DNA of 64,000 bases. Origin: Sphingomonas sp. PsM26 (GTDB taxonomy: Bacteria > Pseudomonadota > Alphaproteobacteria > Sphingomonadales > Sphingomonadaceae). A program made the position numbers and the translations under genes. The stretch covers positions 124,001 through 188,000 of the forward strand of contig JARUXA010000005.1 of assembly GCA_030433805.1 (NCBI GenBank), written 5' to 3'. The notes under the pieces are model-generated. The model saw only the letters and a list, made by a program, of their open reading frames with translations, searched no databases and was not told the DNA's origin. Below are positions 39,701 through 47,058 of the stretch, in pieces; position 1 is the stretch's first letter, and every line of letters begins with the position of its first letter.

Positions 39701-39815
39701 CGGGGAAATTCTGGACCTGCAGCCGGTTGAAACCGATGATCCCGAAGATCGTCAGCATGATGAACAGCAGCACGGCGGGGACGGGATGCCGGATCGACAG
39801 CGCGGAAATGTTCAC
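36720..39815 (-). CDS. HAE1-type multidrug RND efflux permease
   Basis: A 1031-residue inner-membrane drug/proton antiporter, full length. The first span starts at residue 10; the proton-relay pair is in GILVDDAIVEVEN in the fourth span; the two periplasmic loops and the second set of spans are intact. It starts with GTG, which overlaps the stop of the adaptor gene (GTGA). The permease is the last of three cotranslated genes (channel, adaptor, pump), forming a complete tripartite system. Substrate range cannot be told; the Asp-Asp pair distinguishes it from the metal pump at 15360. Confidence 0.92.
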   Translation of the reverse strand: MNISALSIRHPVPAVLLFIMLTIFGIIGFNRLQVQNFPDMDLPTVTITASLEGAAPEQLETEVARKIEDRLTSLRLLDHVTTTITEGTVSIAVQFTIDKDGNEAVQEVRNAVDGARQDLPSALQTPTVSKQTANASSMLTYTIQAKNMTEEALSWYVDNDVTKALQAVQGVASVARVGGVSRAVNVNLDPAAMAGLGVAPADVSTKLKAMQTDQSGGRGDVGTQRQSLRTLAAVHDPQALAAISIPASTGQGITLGQIATIDDGHAERSTLAYRDGKPVIGFTVTRSLGFGDAAVAEKVRAAVESFSEQHPEVRITEASNAITPIVDNYEGSMHLLIEGALLAVLVVWWFLRDWRATLISATALPLSIIPTFGVMYLCGFTLNMISLLSIALVIGILVDDAIVEVENIERHMRMGKGPVEAATEAAAEIGLAVVATTFTLVAVFLPTAFMGGIPGKLFREFGVTASVAVLCSLLVARLLTPMMAAYFLRPTDHEDKDGRLMQRYMRLIRATLKHRRTTVILAAVFLLVSCSMIPLLPSGFIPAQDNAQSSVSLELPPGSTLDETAAITRQASAILRKIPEVTHVFAAVGTATTGGGMASTETAAVNSATLTVDLAERGDRHDKQSAVEAKMRDALRALPGTRVSVGGSGNGEVLQIVLAGDDGALLERTADTVEAAVRGGVPGIGNVTSSAAQQRPEIQLRPDYARAAALGVTSQTIGDTVRVATSGDYAASLPKLNLSDRQVDILVRLDPAARSDPQAFGLLRVNGTNGQVALGSIAEIGFGSSPAQIDRLDRHRNVTISVELNGRPLSDVMAEAKLLPSLKTLPAGVSLVEQGELQRTSELFGSFGLAMAIGIFCIWAVLVLLFHDFLQPATILSALPLSLGGALFALLICNMSFSMPSVIGLLMLMGVVTKNSILLVEYAIMARREHGMSRYDALIDACHKRVRPIIMTTIAMAAGMLPTALGFGADPSFRQPMAVVVIGGLVTSTVLSLLVVPVIFTYVDDFEQWLRGKARRLGAQHGPQSVLTHAR

Positions 39816-40888
39816 TTGGCTGTACTCCGCACGACGCGCACCGCGACCCCGTCGCTGAGGAACGCGCCGCCCGCGGCGACCACTTGCGCGTCGGCCGCAA
39901 GTCCGCTCACTTCGACGCGGCCGTCGCGGCGCTGGCCTGCGGTAACGGTGGTTTCGCTGACGCGATTGTCCTTGCCGACGCGATAGACGTAGGATTTGCC
40001 GTCCCGGAGCACGACCGCGGCGTCAGGGACGGTCAGCACCGGCCCGGCGCCGACCGCGATCACCCCGCTGCCATACATGCCCGCCCGCGCCAGCGATCCT
40101 GCGGGCAATCGGACATAGACGATCCCACGGCTGGTCGTGCTGGTCAGCGTTGGCGAAACCAGACGGACGACCCCCGCGACGGTCTGCCCGTCGGGCAGGG
40201 TAACCCGCGCGGACTGGCCGGCGCGCACCGCCGCGATCTGGCGCGCATCGAGTTCGGCCTGCCACTCGATGATCCCCTGGCGCACCAGGCGGAACAGCTC
40301 GTCCCCGGAATTGACGACCTTGCCGAGCAGCGCCGTGCGGGACGAGACCACGCCGTCGTCCGCCGCGCGCACATTGGTCTGGCCGAGTTGCACGTCGGTG
40401 CCGCGCACCTGCGCGCGCGCCGCGGCGAGCGACGCCTGCGAGGTCTGCTGCGTGACGCGATAGCCCTGGATCTGTTGCGCCGAGAGCGCGCCGCTGTCGC
40501 CGATCTGCCGTGCCCGCGAGACGTCGCTGTCCGCCTTGGCGAGATTGGCCTGCGCCTCCGCCACCGCCGCCTGCAGCCGGGCACGCTCGGCGAGCAGCGT
40601 TTCGCGTGCGAGCGTCGCCAGCACTTGCCCCTTGCGCACTTGCGCGCCGACGTCGGCGTCGAGCGTCGCGACCCGATAGGGGCCGGTCTCGGCACTGATC
40701 ACGACTTCCTGCCAGGGTTGCAGATTGCCGTTGGCGCTGAGCAGTCGCGGCCAGGACAGTTGCTGCGGGCGCACGACCGAGACCGTCAGGCTGGTCGGGG
40801 TTTCCTTCACCGCGGTGTCCTTGGCGCTACAGCCGGCCAGCAGCAGCGCACCGGCGAGCAGCGCGGCGGAAGAGGGGGATCGCATCAT
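39812..40888 (-). CDS. RND periplasmic adaptor (membrane fusion protein), lipoprotein
   Basis: A 358-residue adaptor with a lipoprotein leader (lipobox LLLAGC near residue 19). The order is a lipoyl half (AETGPYRVATLDADVGAQVRK), an alpha-hairpin (ERARLQAAVAEAQANLAKAD...), the second lipoyl half (VRAADDGVVSSR), a beta-barrel and the membrane-proximal domain. It bridges the pump and the outer-membrane channel. The start overlaps the channel gene stop by 4 bases (ATGA), and its own stop overlaps the pump start. A longer frame to 41302 lies inside the channel gene and is rejected. Confidence 0.9.
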   Translation of the reverse strand: MMRSPSSAALLAGALLLAGCSAKDTAVKETPTSLTVSVVRPQQLSWPRLLSANGNLQPWQEVVISAETGPYRVATLDADVGAQVRKGQVLATLARETLLAERARLQAAVAEAQANLAKADSDVSRARQIGDSGALSAQQIQGYRVTQQTSQASLAAARAQVRGTDVQLGQTNVRAADDGVVSSRTALLGKVVNSGDELFRLVRQGIIEWQAELDARQIAAVRAGQSARVTLPDGQTVAGVVRLVSPTLTSTTSRGIVYVRLPAGSLARAGMYGSGVIAVGAGPVLTVPDAAVVLRDGKSYVYRVGKDNRVSETTVTAGQRRDGRVEVSGLAADAQVVAAGGAFLSDGVAVRVVRSTAK

Positions 40889-42312
40889 CTTGTCATTCCA
40901 ATGGAGACTACGCCGGCATCCCATCCACCGCCGAGCGCCTTGTAGAGCGCGATCAGCGACTGCACCTGGGTCTGGCGCAGGTTGACCAGCGTCCGCTCCG
41001 CCTCGAGCGCGTTGCGGCGGGCGCTTTCGCGGTCGATCATGCTGACCGAACCGACCTGCCGCTGGCGGTCGATCGCCGCGTAGTTGGCCGCATAGCCCTG
41101 TGCCGCGCGCGCGAGATCGGCGTCGCGGGCGCGCGCCGACTGAAGCCGAACAAGTGCCTGTTCGACCTCGAGGATCCCGGTGCGAACACTCTCGCGGTAG
41201 GTGGCGAATTGCAGCTGATACGCGGCGCGTGCGCTCCGCACCCCGGCGCGCGCCTTGCCGCCGTCGAGGATCGGCAGGCTGAGCGAGGGACCGAACGACC
41301 ATTGCGACAGCCCGCCGCCGGTGGAAATCGAGCCCGAAAGCGACAGGCTGGGATAGAGTTCCGCGGTCGCCGCGCCGATTTCGGCGCTGGACGCCGCCAG
41401 TTCGCGTTCGCTCGACGCGATGTCAGGGCGCTGCCGCACCAGATCCGCGGGAAGCGTCGTCACGGACAGCATCGCGGGCATCGGCAAGCGGCCCTTACCG
41501 GGCAGCAACGTCGCGCGCAGCGTCGCTTCGCCCGATCCGGTGAGCGAGGTCAGGCTTTTCACCAGCAGGTCGCATTGCGCCACCTGGTCGGTCGCGCTGG
41601 CACGCACGCTGGCTGCGCTGGCATCGGTCAGCTCGGCGTCGGCGGGGGCGGTGAAGCCCGCAAGCTGGCTGATCCGGGTCAGCCGCGCCGTTTCGGATTG
41701 CGACGTGGCTTGTTGATCGTAGAGTGCCGCCAGTTGTTCGCACCCGCGATACTGGACGTAATCGTCCGCCACCTCGGCCGCGAGCGCGATCCGCGCGTCG
41801 GCGAGATCGTCCCCACGCGCTTCGATCCGGGCGCGGGCGGCCTGGCTGTTGCGGCGGATCTTGCCGAACAGGTCCAGCGCCCAGCTGGCGTCGGCGCTAG
41901 GCTGGAAGCCTCCAGTGACGAACTGGAAGCTCTGGCCGCCGGAACTCGTCCGCTGGCCACTTTCGGTAAAAGATGCCCCGACGTTCGCCAGCGGGCGCCC
42001 CTGCGCGCGGTTGGTGTCGAGCGTGGCGCGCGCCTGCTGGATCCGCGCGACCGCCTGGTCGAGCGTGGGGCTCGACGCCTCCGCCTGTTCCTGAAGGCGG
42101 AGCAGGACGGGATCGTCGAACCGCTGCCACCAGCCTTTCAGCGCGGTCGCGCTGGCGTCGTGGGGCAGCGGTGCTACCCATGCGGCGGGCATCGCGACCT
42201 GCGGGCGGCTATATTCGGGCCCGACGGTGCAGCCCGCGAGCAACGCCGCCGTCAACAGCGGCGTCCAGCAAAGCGACCGGCGTGTGCGGGCAAGGGTGGG
42301 CAGGGGGATCAT
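40885..42312 (-). CDS. NodT-family outer-membrane efflux lipoprotein (TolC-like)
   Basis: A 475-residue outer-membrane factor. The leader ends in the lipobox LLAGCTVGP, followed by the family-typical WWQRFDDPVLLRLQEQA and alternating long helices with two beta strands; PADLVRQRPDIASSERELA and YPSLSLSGSI near the middle mark the NodT branch. It is the first gene of the tripartite pump operon and is divergent from a CpxRA-like two-component system with boxes between them. Confidence 0.9.
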   Translation of the reverse strand: MIPLPTLARTRRSLCWTPLLTAALLAGCTVGPEYSRPQVAMPAAWVAPLPHDASATALKGWWQRFDDPVLLRLQEQAEASSPTLDQAVARIQQARATLDTNRAQGRPLANVGASFTESGQRTSSGGQSFQFVTGGFQPSADASWALDLFGKIRRNSQAARARIEARGDDLADARIALAAEVADDYVQYRGCEQLAALYDQQATSQSETARLTRISQLAGFTAPADAELTDASAASVRASATDQVAQCDLLVKSLTSLTGSGEATLRATLLPGKGRLPMPAMLSVTTLPADLVRQRPDIASSERELAASSAEIGAATAELYPSLSLSGSISTGGGLSQWSFGPSLSLPILDGGKARAGVRSARAAYQLQFATYRESVRTGILEVEQALVRLQSARARDADLARAAQGYAANYAAIDRQRQVGSVSMIDRESARRNALEAERTLVNLRQTQVQSLIALYKALGGGWDAGVVSIGMTR

Positions 42313-42360
42313 GGTCCCCCTCGCTTAGCCGAGCGCCATGTCCGGGTGTTCGTGGCGGGT

Positions 42361-42420
42361 GTAAAGTTAGGAAAAAGGTGCGTTTAGTTTTGTAAAGGTG
42401 CACGCCTGACGCCTCTTTAC
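42361..42420. promoter_or_regulatory. CpxR-like boxes between the pump operon and the two-component operon
   Basis: GTAAA-GTTAG-GAAAA (42361-42375) is close to the enterobacterial CpxR consensus GTAAA-N5-GTAAA. Another GTAAAG lies at 42392-42397 and an inverted CTTTAC at 42415-42420. The downstream regulator is a CpxR homologue. Binding is inferred. Confidence 0.45.
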
Positions 42421-42461
42421 CGAGCATGACAGTGGAACCCGACACGCGCCGACCGGAGAAA

Positions 42462-43148
42462 ATGACCAAGATCCTGCTCATCGACGACGATCGCGAACTG
42501 ACCGCGATGCTGGCCGAATATCTCGCTGGCGAGGGCCTTGGCGCGTTCGCCGTGCATGACGGACAGAGCGGCGAGACCGAAGCGCTGTCGGGGCGCTACA
42601 ATCTGGTGGTGCTCGACGTAATGTTGCCTCGCCTGTCGGGGATCGAGGTCCTGCGACGGATCCGGCGGACCAGCGATGTCCCGGTGCTGCTGCTGACCGC
42701 GCGCGGTGACGACATCGATCGCATCTCCGGGCTCGATCTCGGCGCGGACGATTATGTGCCCAAGCCGTGTTCGGCAGGCGAACTGGTGGCGCGGATGCGC
42801 GCAATCCTGCGGCGGGTCACCAGTAACCGCGACAATGGCCCGGCCGATCCGATCGTCGCTGGCCCGCTTACCGTGTTGCCCGGCAAGCGGCGCGCGGAGT
42901 GGTACGGCGCGGCACTGGATCTGACGGGTACCGAGTTCAGTCTGCTCGAGGAACTGGCGCGCAATGCGGGGCATATCGTCGGCAAGGAGCAGTTGTCGCG
43001 CAACGCGCTGGGGCGGGCGCTCACCGCCTATGATCGGCGGATCGACGTCCACATCAGCAGCATCCGCCAGAAGCTCGGGCCGCGTCCCGATGGCCAGCCG
43101 TGGATCTTGGGGATCCGTGGCCAGGGCTATCAGCTGGCGTGCGAGTGA
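42462..43148 (+). CDS. CpxR-like OmpR-family response regulator
   Basis: A 228-residue regulator: receiver with IDDDRELT, phospho-acceptor aspartate in VVLDVMLPRLSG near residue 51, and lysine in PKPCS (family usually PKPF), then a winged helix with LTGTEFSLLEELARN, DRRIDVHISSIRQKL and IRGQGYQL. The overall match to the envelope-stress regulator CpxR is clear. GGAG precedes the ATG at 42462; a start at 42426 is the longer alternative. It overlaps the kinase gene by one base (TGATG). Confidence 0.9.
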   Translation: MTKILLIDDDRELTAMLAEYLAGEGLGAFAVHDGQSGETEALSGRYNLVVLDVMLPRLSGIEVLRRIRRTSDVPVLLLTARGDDIDRISGLDLGADDYVPKPCSAGELVARMRAILRRVTSNRDNGPADPIVAGPLTVLPGKRRAEWYGAALDLTGTEFSLLEELARNAGHIVGKEQLSRNALGRALTAYDRRIDVHISSIRQKLGPRPDGQPWILGIRGQGYQLACE

Positions 43149-44209
43149 TGACACCGTTCGCCCCGCGCCGCCCCGGCCGGCTGTTCTGGAAGCTGTTCGT
43201 CGCGTTCCTGCTTGCGAGCGGCACGTCGTTCCTGATCGGTGCGGGTCTGTTCGCGTTCACCAGGCCGGATGCGGCGGAGCGGGCCGTGTTCGACGCGCTG
43301 CCGTTCAACCGCACCATGCCGCTGATGATCGGCACGGTCGTCAGCCTGTTCTTCAGTGCCGGACTGGCGTGGTATCTCGCCCGCCCGATCACGCATCTCA
43401 GCCGCGGGTTCCGCGCGATCGCGGACGGCCAACTGACGACCCGGGTCCATCCCTTGGTCGGTACGCGCCGTGACGAGATCGCCGATCTGACGCGCGACTT
43501 CGACGGGATGGCCGCGCAACTTCAGCACCTGCTTCAGACGCAGGAGCGGCTGTTCCATGACGTTTCGCATGAGTTGCGGTCGCCCTTGTCGCGGCTGCAA
43601 CTGGCGATCGGCCTGTTGCGCCAATCCCCGGAGAAGATCCCGGACATGCTGTTGCGCGTGGAGCGCGAGGCGGAGCGACTGAACAGCCTGATCGAGGAAC
43701 TGCTGACGTTGGCACGTCTCAAATCGAGTTCGGCGGACTTCGGCGTCAGCCCGGTCGACCTCATCGATCTGCTGACCGCGATCGTCGACGATGCCAATTT
43801 CGAGGGCCGGGCGAAGGGGTGCACGATACGATATTCTCCCGCGGCACCGTTCGTCACTCTGGGTAACGGCGATCTCCTCTACCGGGCGTTCGAAAACGTG
43901 ATCCGGAATGCCATCAAGTTTTCGCCGCCCAATACGTCTGTCGACGTGACGGCAGACGTGAACGGTGAATGTGCCGTCGTGTCGATCCAGGACCGCGGCG
44001 CGGGTGTTCCGGTCGGAATGGAAGCCGACATCTTCGAACCGTTCAAACGCGTCGATACCGACGGTGTCGAAGTCACTGGTTTCGGGCTTGGGCTTGCCAT
44101 CGCAAAGTATGCGGTCGAACGGCACGGCGGGTCGATCCGGGCAATGGCTGGTGTCGGTGGCGGGCTGAGGGTGGTGATCTCTTTCCCACGGGGCATGCCA
44201 AGCGCGTGA
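43148..44209 (+). CDS. CpxA-like sensor histidine kinase
   Basis: A 353-residue membrane kinase: first span near residues 15-35, a short periplasmic loop of about 20 residues, second span near 55-75, HAMP, H-box DVSHELRSPLSRL near residue 140, N-box NVIRNAIKFSP, and GFGLGLAIAKYAVERHGG. The periplasmic loop is much shorter than in enterobacterial CpxA, so the signal may be sensed in or at the membrane. It is cotranscribed with the regulator. Confidence 0.88.
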   Translation: MTPFAPRRPGRLFWKLFVAFLLASGTSFLIGAGLFAFTRPDAAERAVFDALPFNRTMPLMIGTVVSLFFSAGLAWYLARPITHLSRGFRAIADGQLTTRVHPLVGTRRDEIADLTRDFDGMAAQLQHLLQTQERLFHDVSHELRSPLSRLQLAIGLLRQSPEKIPDMLLRVEREAERLNSLIEELLTLARLKSSSADFGVSPVDLIDLLTAIVDDANFEGRAKGCTIRYSPAAPFVTLGNGDLLYRAFENVIRNAIKFSPPNTSVDVTADVNGECAVVSIQDRGAGVPVGMEADIFEPFKRVDTDGVEVTGFGLGLAIAKYAVERHGGSIRAMAGVGGGLRVVISFPRGMPSA

Positions 44210-44352
44210 CGCAAAATCTGCGCGATCGGTAAGCCCGCACATCCAGCGGATCAGGCACCGTCTAGCGCGATGGCGGGTGGATTGAGCGTGCAACTCCACC
44301 GAAACGGCTTGCCCGTGCAGACCCGAAACGCAATTCACGGGTCGAACGTTCA

Positions 44353-44367
44353 GTTCGATCAACGAAC
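44353..44367. promoter_or_regulatory. PcaR-like operator upstream of the CoA-transferase/pcaF operon
   Basis: GTTCGATCAACGAAC is a dyad (GTTCG and CGAAC) that closely matches the pseudomonad PcaR site GTTCGATAATCGCAC as I recall it. A further TCGAAC at 44342-44347 extends the symmetry. It sits 12 bases before the start codon, in a position to repress or activate the operon. Confidence 0.45.
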
Positions 44368-44379
44368 AAGGGAGACGGT

Positions 44380-45090
44380 ATGTCTGGCAAGATTTTCGAT
44401 ACGCCAGCGGCTGCGCTGGACGGACTGCTGGTCGATGGCATGACGATCATGTCGGGCGGCTTTGGTCTGTCCGGCAATCCGGAAAGCCTGATTCCCGAAA
44501 TTCGCGCCAGCGGGGTCGGCGGGCTGACGGTAATCTCGAACAATGCCGGGGCCGACGGGTTCGGGCTGTGGATGCTGCTGGAAAGTCGGCAGATCGCCAA
44601 GATGATCTCAAGCTATGTCGGTGAGAACAAGCTGTTCGAGCAGCAATATCTGTCGGGTGACCTCGCGCTCGAACTGACCCCGCAGGGCACGCTGGCGGAA
44701 CGGATCCGTGCGGGCGGTGCTGGCATCCCTGCCTTCTTTACCAAGACGGGCGTCGGCACCGTCGTCGCCGAGGGCAAGCCCGTGGAGACGTTCGACGGGG
44801 AGGCCTATGTCCGTGAAACCTGGCTGCGCGCGGATCTGTCGATCATCAAGGCGTGGCGCGCCGATCCGGCCGGTAACCTGATGTTCCGCAAGACCGCGCG
44901 CAATTTCAACCCCACTATGGCGACGGCGGGAAAGGTGACGGTCGTCGAGGTCGAGGAGATCGTCCCCGCGGGCACGTTCGACCCGGACTGCATCCATACG
45001 CCCGGCATCTACGTCGACCGGGTCGTGCTCAGCACCATCAACGAGAAGCGGATCGAGAAACTTACGACCCGCGCAAGGGAGACTGTCTGA
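44380..45090 (+). CDS. 3-oxoacid CoA-transferase subunit A (probable 3-oxoadipate CoA-transferase)
   Basis: A 236-residue alpha subunit of a class I CoA-transferase. The CoA-binding signature [34 protein letters not shown] and the [14 protein letters not shown] motif are present. In sequence it looks like the succinyl-CoA:3-ketoacid (ScoA) branch, while the genes downstream (subunit B and a 3-oxoadipyl-CoA thiolase) point to 3-oxoadipate as substrate. It overlaps subunit B by one base. GGGAGA precedes the ATG. Confidence 0.9.
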   Translation: MSGKIFDTPAAALDGLLVDGMTIMSGGFGLSGNPESLIPEIRASGVGGLTVISNNAGADGFGLWMLLESRQIAKMISSYVGENKLFEQQYLSGDLALELTPQGTLAERIRAGGAGIPAFFTKTGVGTVVAEGKPVETFDGEAYVRETWLRADLSIIKAWRADPAGNLMFRKTARNFNPTMATAGKVTVVEVEEIVPAGTFDPDCIHTPGIYVDRVVLSTINEKRIEKLTTRARETV

Positions 45091-45737
45091 TGCCCTGGAC
45101 TCGTGAACAGATGGCCGCGCGCGCGGCGGCAGAACTCGAGGACGGCTTTTACGTCAATCTGGGGATCGGTATTCCGACGCTCGTCGCGAACTATATTCCC
45201 GACGGGATCGACGTGACGCTCCAGTCGGAAAACGGGATGCTCGGCATGGGGCCGTTTCCGTTTGAAGGGGAAGCGGACCCCGATCTCATCAACGCCGGCA
45301 AGCAGACGATCACCCAGCTTCCCACGTCGAGCTTCTTCTCCTCGGCCGACAGCTTCGCGATGATCCGCGGGGGCCATATCGACCTTACGGTCCTCGGCGC
45401 GATGGAAGTGTCTGCTGACGGCGACATCGCCAACTGGACGATCCCCGGCAAGATGGTGAAGCGAATGGGCGGCGCGATGGATCTGGTCGCGGGGGTGAAG
45501 CGGGTGGTCGTGGTGATGGATCATGTCAGCAAGAACGGCACGCCCAAGATCCTGCCCGAATGCAGCTTGCCGCTGACCGGCAAGGCGTGCGTCGACCTGA
45601 TCATCACTAATCTCGCGGTCATCGCTTGTGACAAGCCCGGCCTTCGGTTGATCGAATGTTCCCCCGGGACGAGCATCGATGACATTCGCGCAAGGACGGG
45701 CGCACCCCTCACGGTAGCACAGGAGCTCATGGCATGA
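45090..45737 (+). CDS. 3-oxoacid CoA-transferase subunit B (probable 3-oxoadipate CoA-transferase)
   Basis: A 215-residue beta subunit carrying the active-site glutamate in [10 protein letters not shown] near residue 47, which forms the enzyme-CoA thioester. [30 protein letters not shown] and [18 protein letters not shown] are the usual family segments. It forms a heteromer with the upstream subunit and overlaps the thiolase start by ATGA. Same substrate reservation as for subunit A. Confidence 0.9.
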   Translation: MPWTREQMAARAAAELEDGFYVNLGIGIPTLVANYIPDGIDVTLQSENGMLGMGPFPFEGEADPDLINAGKQTITQLPTSSFFSSADSFAMIRGGHIDLTVLGAMEVSADGDIANWTIPGKMVKRMGGAMDLVAGVKRVVVVMDHVSKNGTPKILPECSLPLTGKACVDLIITNLAVIACDKPGLRLIECSPGTSIDDIRARTGAPLTVAQELMA

Positions 45738-46936
45738 CCGACGCCTTCATCTGCGACGCGATCCGCACCCCGATCGGTCGGCTCAACGGTGCCTTGTCGA
45801 GCGTGCGGGCGGACGATCTTGCCGCGATCCCGATCCGGGCGCTGATGGCGCGCAATCCGCACGTCGACTGGCATGCGGTCGACGACGCGATCCTCGGCTG
45901 TGCGAACCAGGCGGGGGAAGACAATCGCAACGTCGCCCGGATGGCGGTGCTGCTTGCGGGGCTTCCCGAACAGGTCTCGGCATCGACGATCAACCGGCTG
46001 TGTGGCTCCGGCCTAGACGCGATAGGATCGGCGGCGCGGGCGATCCGCAGCGGCGATGCCGACCTGATGATCGCAGGCGGGGTCGAGAGCATGACGCGAG
46101 CGCCCTATGTGATGGGCAAGGCGGGCAGCGGTTTCGATCGATCGCAGAAGATCGAGGATACGACGCTGGGCTGGCGCTTCGTCAACCCGGCGATGCAGGC
46201 CAAGTACGGCGTGGATACGATGCCGCAGACCGCGGAGAACGTCGCGGCTGAGTGGCGCGTGAGTCGTGAGGATCAGGATGCTTTTGCTTTCGCCAGCCAG
46301 CAGAAGACGGCCGCCGCGCAGCGGAACGGCCGTCTTGCCGCGGAGATCGTCCCGGTCACCATCGCGCAACGCAAAGGTGACCCGATTGTCTTCGAAGCCG
46401 ACGAACATCCGCGCGCTACCAGTCTGGAAGCGTTGGCAAAATTGCGCCCGGTCGTTCGCTCCGACGGAACCGTTACTGCGGGGAACGCGTCGGGGCTCAA
46501 CGACGGTGCGGCCGCAATGCTGGTGGCTTCCGAAGCGGCAGCAACACGCCACGGACTGGTGCCCCGCGCGCGCGTGATCGGCATGGCGGCGCATGGCGTC
46601 GCGCCCCGCGTGATGGGCATAGGGCCGATCGAGGCCGCGCGTCGGCTGATGGTGCGCACGGCCGTCGGGCTCGATCAGATCGACGTCATCGAATTAAACG
46701 AAGCCTTTGCCGCGCAGGCGATCGCGACGCTGCGGGATCTTGGCGTCGATCCGGCGGACCCGCGCGTCAATCCGAACGGCGGTGCGATAGCGCTGGGACA
46801 TCCGCTCGGCATGTCGGGCGCGCGGATCACGATGTCGGCGGTCGAGGAGCTGCAGCGTACGAAAGGCCGGTATGCCTTGGCGTTCATGTGCATCGGCGTC
46901 GGGCAGGGGCTCGCCTTGCTCGTCGAGCGTGTCTGA
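45734..46936 (+). CDS. pcaF: 3-oxoadipyl-CoA thiolase
   Basis: A 400-residue thiolase that cleaves 3-oxoadipyl-CoA to succinyl-CoA and acetyl-CoA, the final step of the beta-ketoadipate pathway for aromatic compounds. The N-terminal [20 protein letters not shown] pattern and [16 protein letters not shown] are characteristic of the PcaF branch rather than acetoacetyl-CoA thiolases. The nucleophile is the cysteine in NRLCGSGL near residue 90; the other active-site residues are in [10 protein letters not shown] and FMCIGVGQG. Cotranslated with the CoA-transferase. Confidence 0.92.
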   Translation: MTDAFICDAIRTPIGRLNGALSSVRADDLAAIPIRALMARNPHVDWHAVDDAILGCANQAGEDNRNVARMAVLLAGLPEQVSASTINRLCGSGLDAIGSAARAIRSGDADLMIAGGVESMTRAPYVMGKAGSGFDRSQKIEDTTLGWRFVNPAMQAKYGVDTMPQTAENVAAEWRVSREDQDAFAFASQQKTAAAQRNGRLAAEIVPVTIAQRKGDPIVFEADEHPRATSLEALAKLRPVVRSDGTVTAGNASGLNDGAAAMLVASEAAATRHGLVPRARVIGMAAHGVAPRVMGIGPIEAARRLMVRTAVGLDQIDVIELNEAFAAQAIATLRDLGVDPADPRVNPNGGAIALGHPLGMSGARITMSAVEELQRTKGRYALAFMCIGVGQGLALLVERV

Positions 46937-46986
46937 CTCAGACGTGGGATCGCCAGATAGCATCTACAACCAAGTGTAAGAAAGAT

Positions 46987-47039
46987 ATGTCTTCTTCATA
47001 AGACATGAGTTGAAACGACGGGCGACCTGGGGTCGCCCG
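46987..47039. terminator. Two hairpins between convergent operons
   Basis: A 7-bp inverted repeat (ATGTCTT 46987-46993, AAGACAT 47000-47006) is followed by a strong 9-bp hairpin (CGGGCGACC 47019-47027, GGTCGCCCG 47031-47039, loop TGG). They lie between convergent pcaF and the GMC gene and probably terminate both; on the minus strand the second is followed by a weakly T-rich stretch. Confidence 0.6.
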
Positions 47040-47058
47040 CGCTCCCGGCGTCATTCCG

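Noticed and set aside
37953..39986. A 677-codon plus-strand frame over the RND pump
   Set aside because: Antisense shadow: Arg/Asp/His-rich low-complexity content, while the minus-strand RND protein is unmistakable.
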